Assembly (NCBI RefSeq): GCF_009740285.1
Contig: NZ_CP046566.1
Span: 310,001-374,000 of the forward strand
Reading direction: 5' to 3'
DNA: 64,000 nt
Source of the DNA: Phnomibacter ginsenosidimutans
Lineage (GTDB): Bacteria > Bacteroidota > Bacteroidia > Chitinophagales > Chitinophagaceae
The translations under genes were made by a program, and so were the position numbers. The notes below the pieces were generated by a model. That model was given only the letters and a program-made list of their open reading frames with translations. It was not told the DNA's origin and searched no databases. Shown piece by piece: positions 62,484-64,000 of this stretch (position 1 is the first letter of the stretch; the number at the start of each line of letters is the position of its first letter).

Positions 62484-63643
62484 AATCAGTTTGCGCAGTT
62501 CATTTACTCAACGATTTTAGCGGCAGTCCTTTTGTGTTCAGGCAGGCGTTGGAAGCTTTGCAAAAAAGAGGATACAGCATAGATATATATACTGCAACAC
62601 CGGCAAGAGGTGGTTTTTTGAGTGGGTTGCCCAATGCCCGCTATCATTCGCTTTATTACAAGCACAGTAGCAATAAATGGATGACATTATTGCGCTTCTT
62701 TATTGTACAGCTGCAGTTGTTTTTTTCTCTGCTGTTTTCATTGCGCAGGGCGCAGGTGGTGTATGTAAATACTTTGCTACCTGCCGGGGCTGCACTGGCT
62801 GCCAGCATTAGAGGTTGCAAAGTGGTGTACCATGTGCACGAAGTAAGCATTACCCCTGTGCTGTTGAAAAATTTGCTGGCAAAAGTTGTCGCATTTACAG
62901 CTACTGATGTTGTGTTTGTTTCTAACTATGTGGCCAGTTGTTACCATTTTCGCAGGCCTCAATTACATACGGTATACAATGCACTCAGCAATAGCTTTGT
63001 GCAACAAGCTGCACATATTGCTTCGCCAAACATGCGTACACCTTTTACAGTACTCATGCTTTGCTCGTTAAAAGCGTACAAAGGCGTTCATGAGTTTCTG
63101 CAGTTGGCTTCGGCTTTGCCCGCCATACGTTTTCAGCTGGTGTTGAATGCCGATGAAAAGCAAGTTGAGGATTTTAAAAAGCAACATGCTGTGCCACACA
63201 ACTGCATGCTGTTTAGCACTACTACCAATACGTTGGCTTTTTATGAGCAGGCACATCTGGTGGTCAATTTTTCGAACCCCGATGAGTGGGTGGAAACTTT
63301 TGGCCTTACCCTGTTGGAGGCCATGGCATGCGGCAGGCCTGTGATAGCTCCACCTGTGGGAGGGCCGGTAGAACTGGTACGTCATGGCGTGGAAGGCTTT
63401 TGCATAGATGCAAGACAGGTTGCCGCTTTGCAACAAGCTGTGCAGCTATTGTACACGGATGTAAAAAAGTATATCCGTTTTTCGGAAAATGCCCGAAGGA
63501 GAGCTGCAGCTTTTAGTACAGCAGCTTTTGAAGCGGGTGTAAGCAAAGTTTTTGCATCGGCCAGCATTGCATCGTTACAGCCAAATGACGGAAAGCACTT
63601 CCAGAATGTGGAAACAACAGTTGCGGAAGAACTACAGCACTAA
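62480..63643 (+). CDS. Glycosyltransferase family 4
   Basis: 387 residues. The first half has LLNDFSGSPFVFRQALEALQ, a Bacteroidota GT4 start, and the hydrophobic LFFSLLFSLRRAQVVYVNTLLP. The donor-binding half has LMLCSLKAYKGVHEFLQLA, NFSNPDEWVETFGLTLLEAM and CGRPVIAPPVGGPVELV. It overlaps the preceding transferase gene by 4 bp. It is separated from the next gene by 63 bp. The sugar specificity is unknown. Confidence 0.92.
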   Translation: MKSVCAVHLLNDFSGSPFVFRQALEALQKRGYSIDIYTATPARGGFLSGLPNARYHSLYYKHSSNKWMTLLRFFIVQLQLFFSLLFSLRRAQVVYVNTLLPAGAALAASIRGCKVVYHVHEVSITPVLLKNLLAKVVAFTATDVVFVSNYVASCYHFRRPQLHTVYNALSNSFVQQAAHIASPNMRTPFTVLMLCSLKAYKGVHEFLQLASALPAIRFQLVLNADEKQVEDFKKQHAVPHNCMLFSTTTNTLAFYEQAHLVVNFSNPDEWVETFGLTLLEAMACGRPVIAPPVGGPVELVRHGVEGFCIDARQVAALQQAVQLLYTDVKKYIRFSENARRRAAAFSTAAFEAGVSKVFASASIASLQPNDGKHFQNVETTVAEELQH

Positions 63644-63706
63644 TTGATTATCAATGCTTATGGCATGTGGCACGGTTTGCGATATAGTAATTCCAAAAAC
63701 CACAGC

Positions 63707-64000
63707 ATGCGGAAAAAGCGTATTGCCATTATTGGTACCGTTGGCTTGCCAGCTAGTTATGGCGGATTTGAAACGCTGGCAGAACACCTTGTAGATGAAC
63801 TGGCCGGAGAGTTTGATATGACCGTTTATTGCACGGCAAAAAAGTATCCAAAGCAAAGCCGTCAGTCGTATTATAAAGGTGCAAGGTTGAAGTACCTGCC
63901 TTTCGATGCCAACGGTTTGCAAAGCATTATCTACGATTCCCTCAGCATTTTGCATGCATTGTTTTATGCTGATGTGTTGCTGGTATTGGGTGTGAGTGGT
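63707..64000 (+). CDS. DUF1972 glycosyltransferase, N-terminal part
   Basis: The gene runs off the right edge; 98 residues are visible. The start MRKKRIAIIGTVGLPASYGG, then FETLAEHLVDELAGEF and YYKGARLKYLPFDANGLQSI, is the DUF1972 N-terminus found in GT4-type rhamnosyl- and other transferases. It continues the polysaccharide operon beyond the window. I chose ATG 63707 because the family's RIAIIGT pattern begins there. Confidence 0.9.
   Translation, partial: MRKKRIAIIGTVGLPASYGGFETLAEHLVDELAGEFDMTVYCTAKKYPKQSRQSYYKGARLKYLPFDANGLQSIIYDSLSILHALFYADVLLVLGVSG

Overview
The window comes from a Bacteroidota genome, most likely Chitinophagaceae. The signs are two SusC/SusD pairs, TAnnTTTG-type -7 promoter boxes close to start codons, few Shine-Dalgarno sites, a BlaI/M56 pair, DUF4836 and PSP1 proteins, and pheT next to a zapA pair. 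About 45 protein genes are supported. I saw no tRNA, rRNA, CRISPR array, insertion sequence or prophage.

Layout. 1-7,300: M56 protease/BlaI pair, mutL with a palindrome and a frame break in its linker, about 650 bp of degenerate intergenic repeats, a secreted heptad-repeat protein, a NAD(P)-binding oxidoreductase with an Rrf2 regulator, and an M28 peptidase. 7,500-18,300: a GH3/serine-hydrolase fusion, mgsA, a DUF4836 lipoprotein, an ABC ATPase/FtsX pair, a LuxR/7TMR-DISM two-component pair and a 57-residue membrane protein. 18,370-26,860: PSP1 (RicT-like), holB, glutathione peroxidase, a beta-helix lipoprotein, comF, radA and a zinc metallopeptidase. 27,258-36,544: two SusC/SusD pairs without any enzyme gene. 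36,650-50,700: thiolase, pyrD, terC, rsmE, dnaB, pheT, a coiled-coil protein plus zapA, an AT-rich GYF_2 gene, an L,D-transpeptidase-like gene, a PAP2-like membrane protein and rpoN.

50,813-64,000 and beyond: an exopolysaccharide or capsule operon of the Wzx/Wzy type, all on the + strand with many 4-bp overlaps. It has a receiver-domain protein, an outer-membrane export lipoprotein, a chain-length determinant with a degenerate tyrosine-kinase domain, a flippase, a polymerase, at least four glycosyltransferases and a hexapeptide acyltransferase. The most unusual part is a 599-residue protein joining an APH-like kinase fold to a possible nucleotidyltransferase fold, followed 1 bp later by a thymidylate-kinase-like P-loop kinase.

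Quality warning. At least six reading-frame breaks (in the heptad protein, the M28 peptidase twice, mgsA, the chain-length determinant and one glycosyltransferase) are each repaired by adding one base to an A or T run of 5 to 7. Two more are probable. These look like homopolymer under-calls rather than real pseudogenes, so the genes are annotated at full length.
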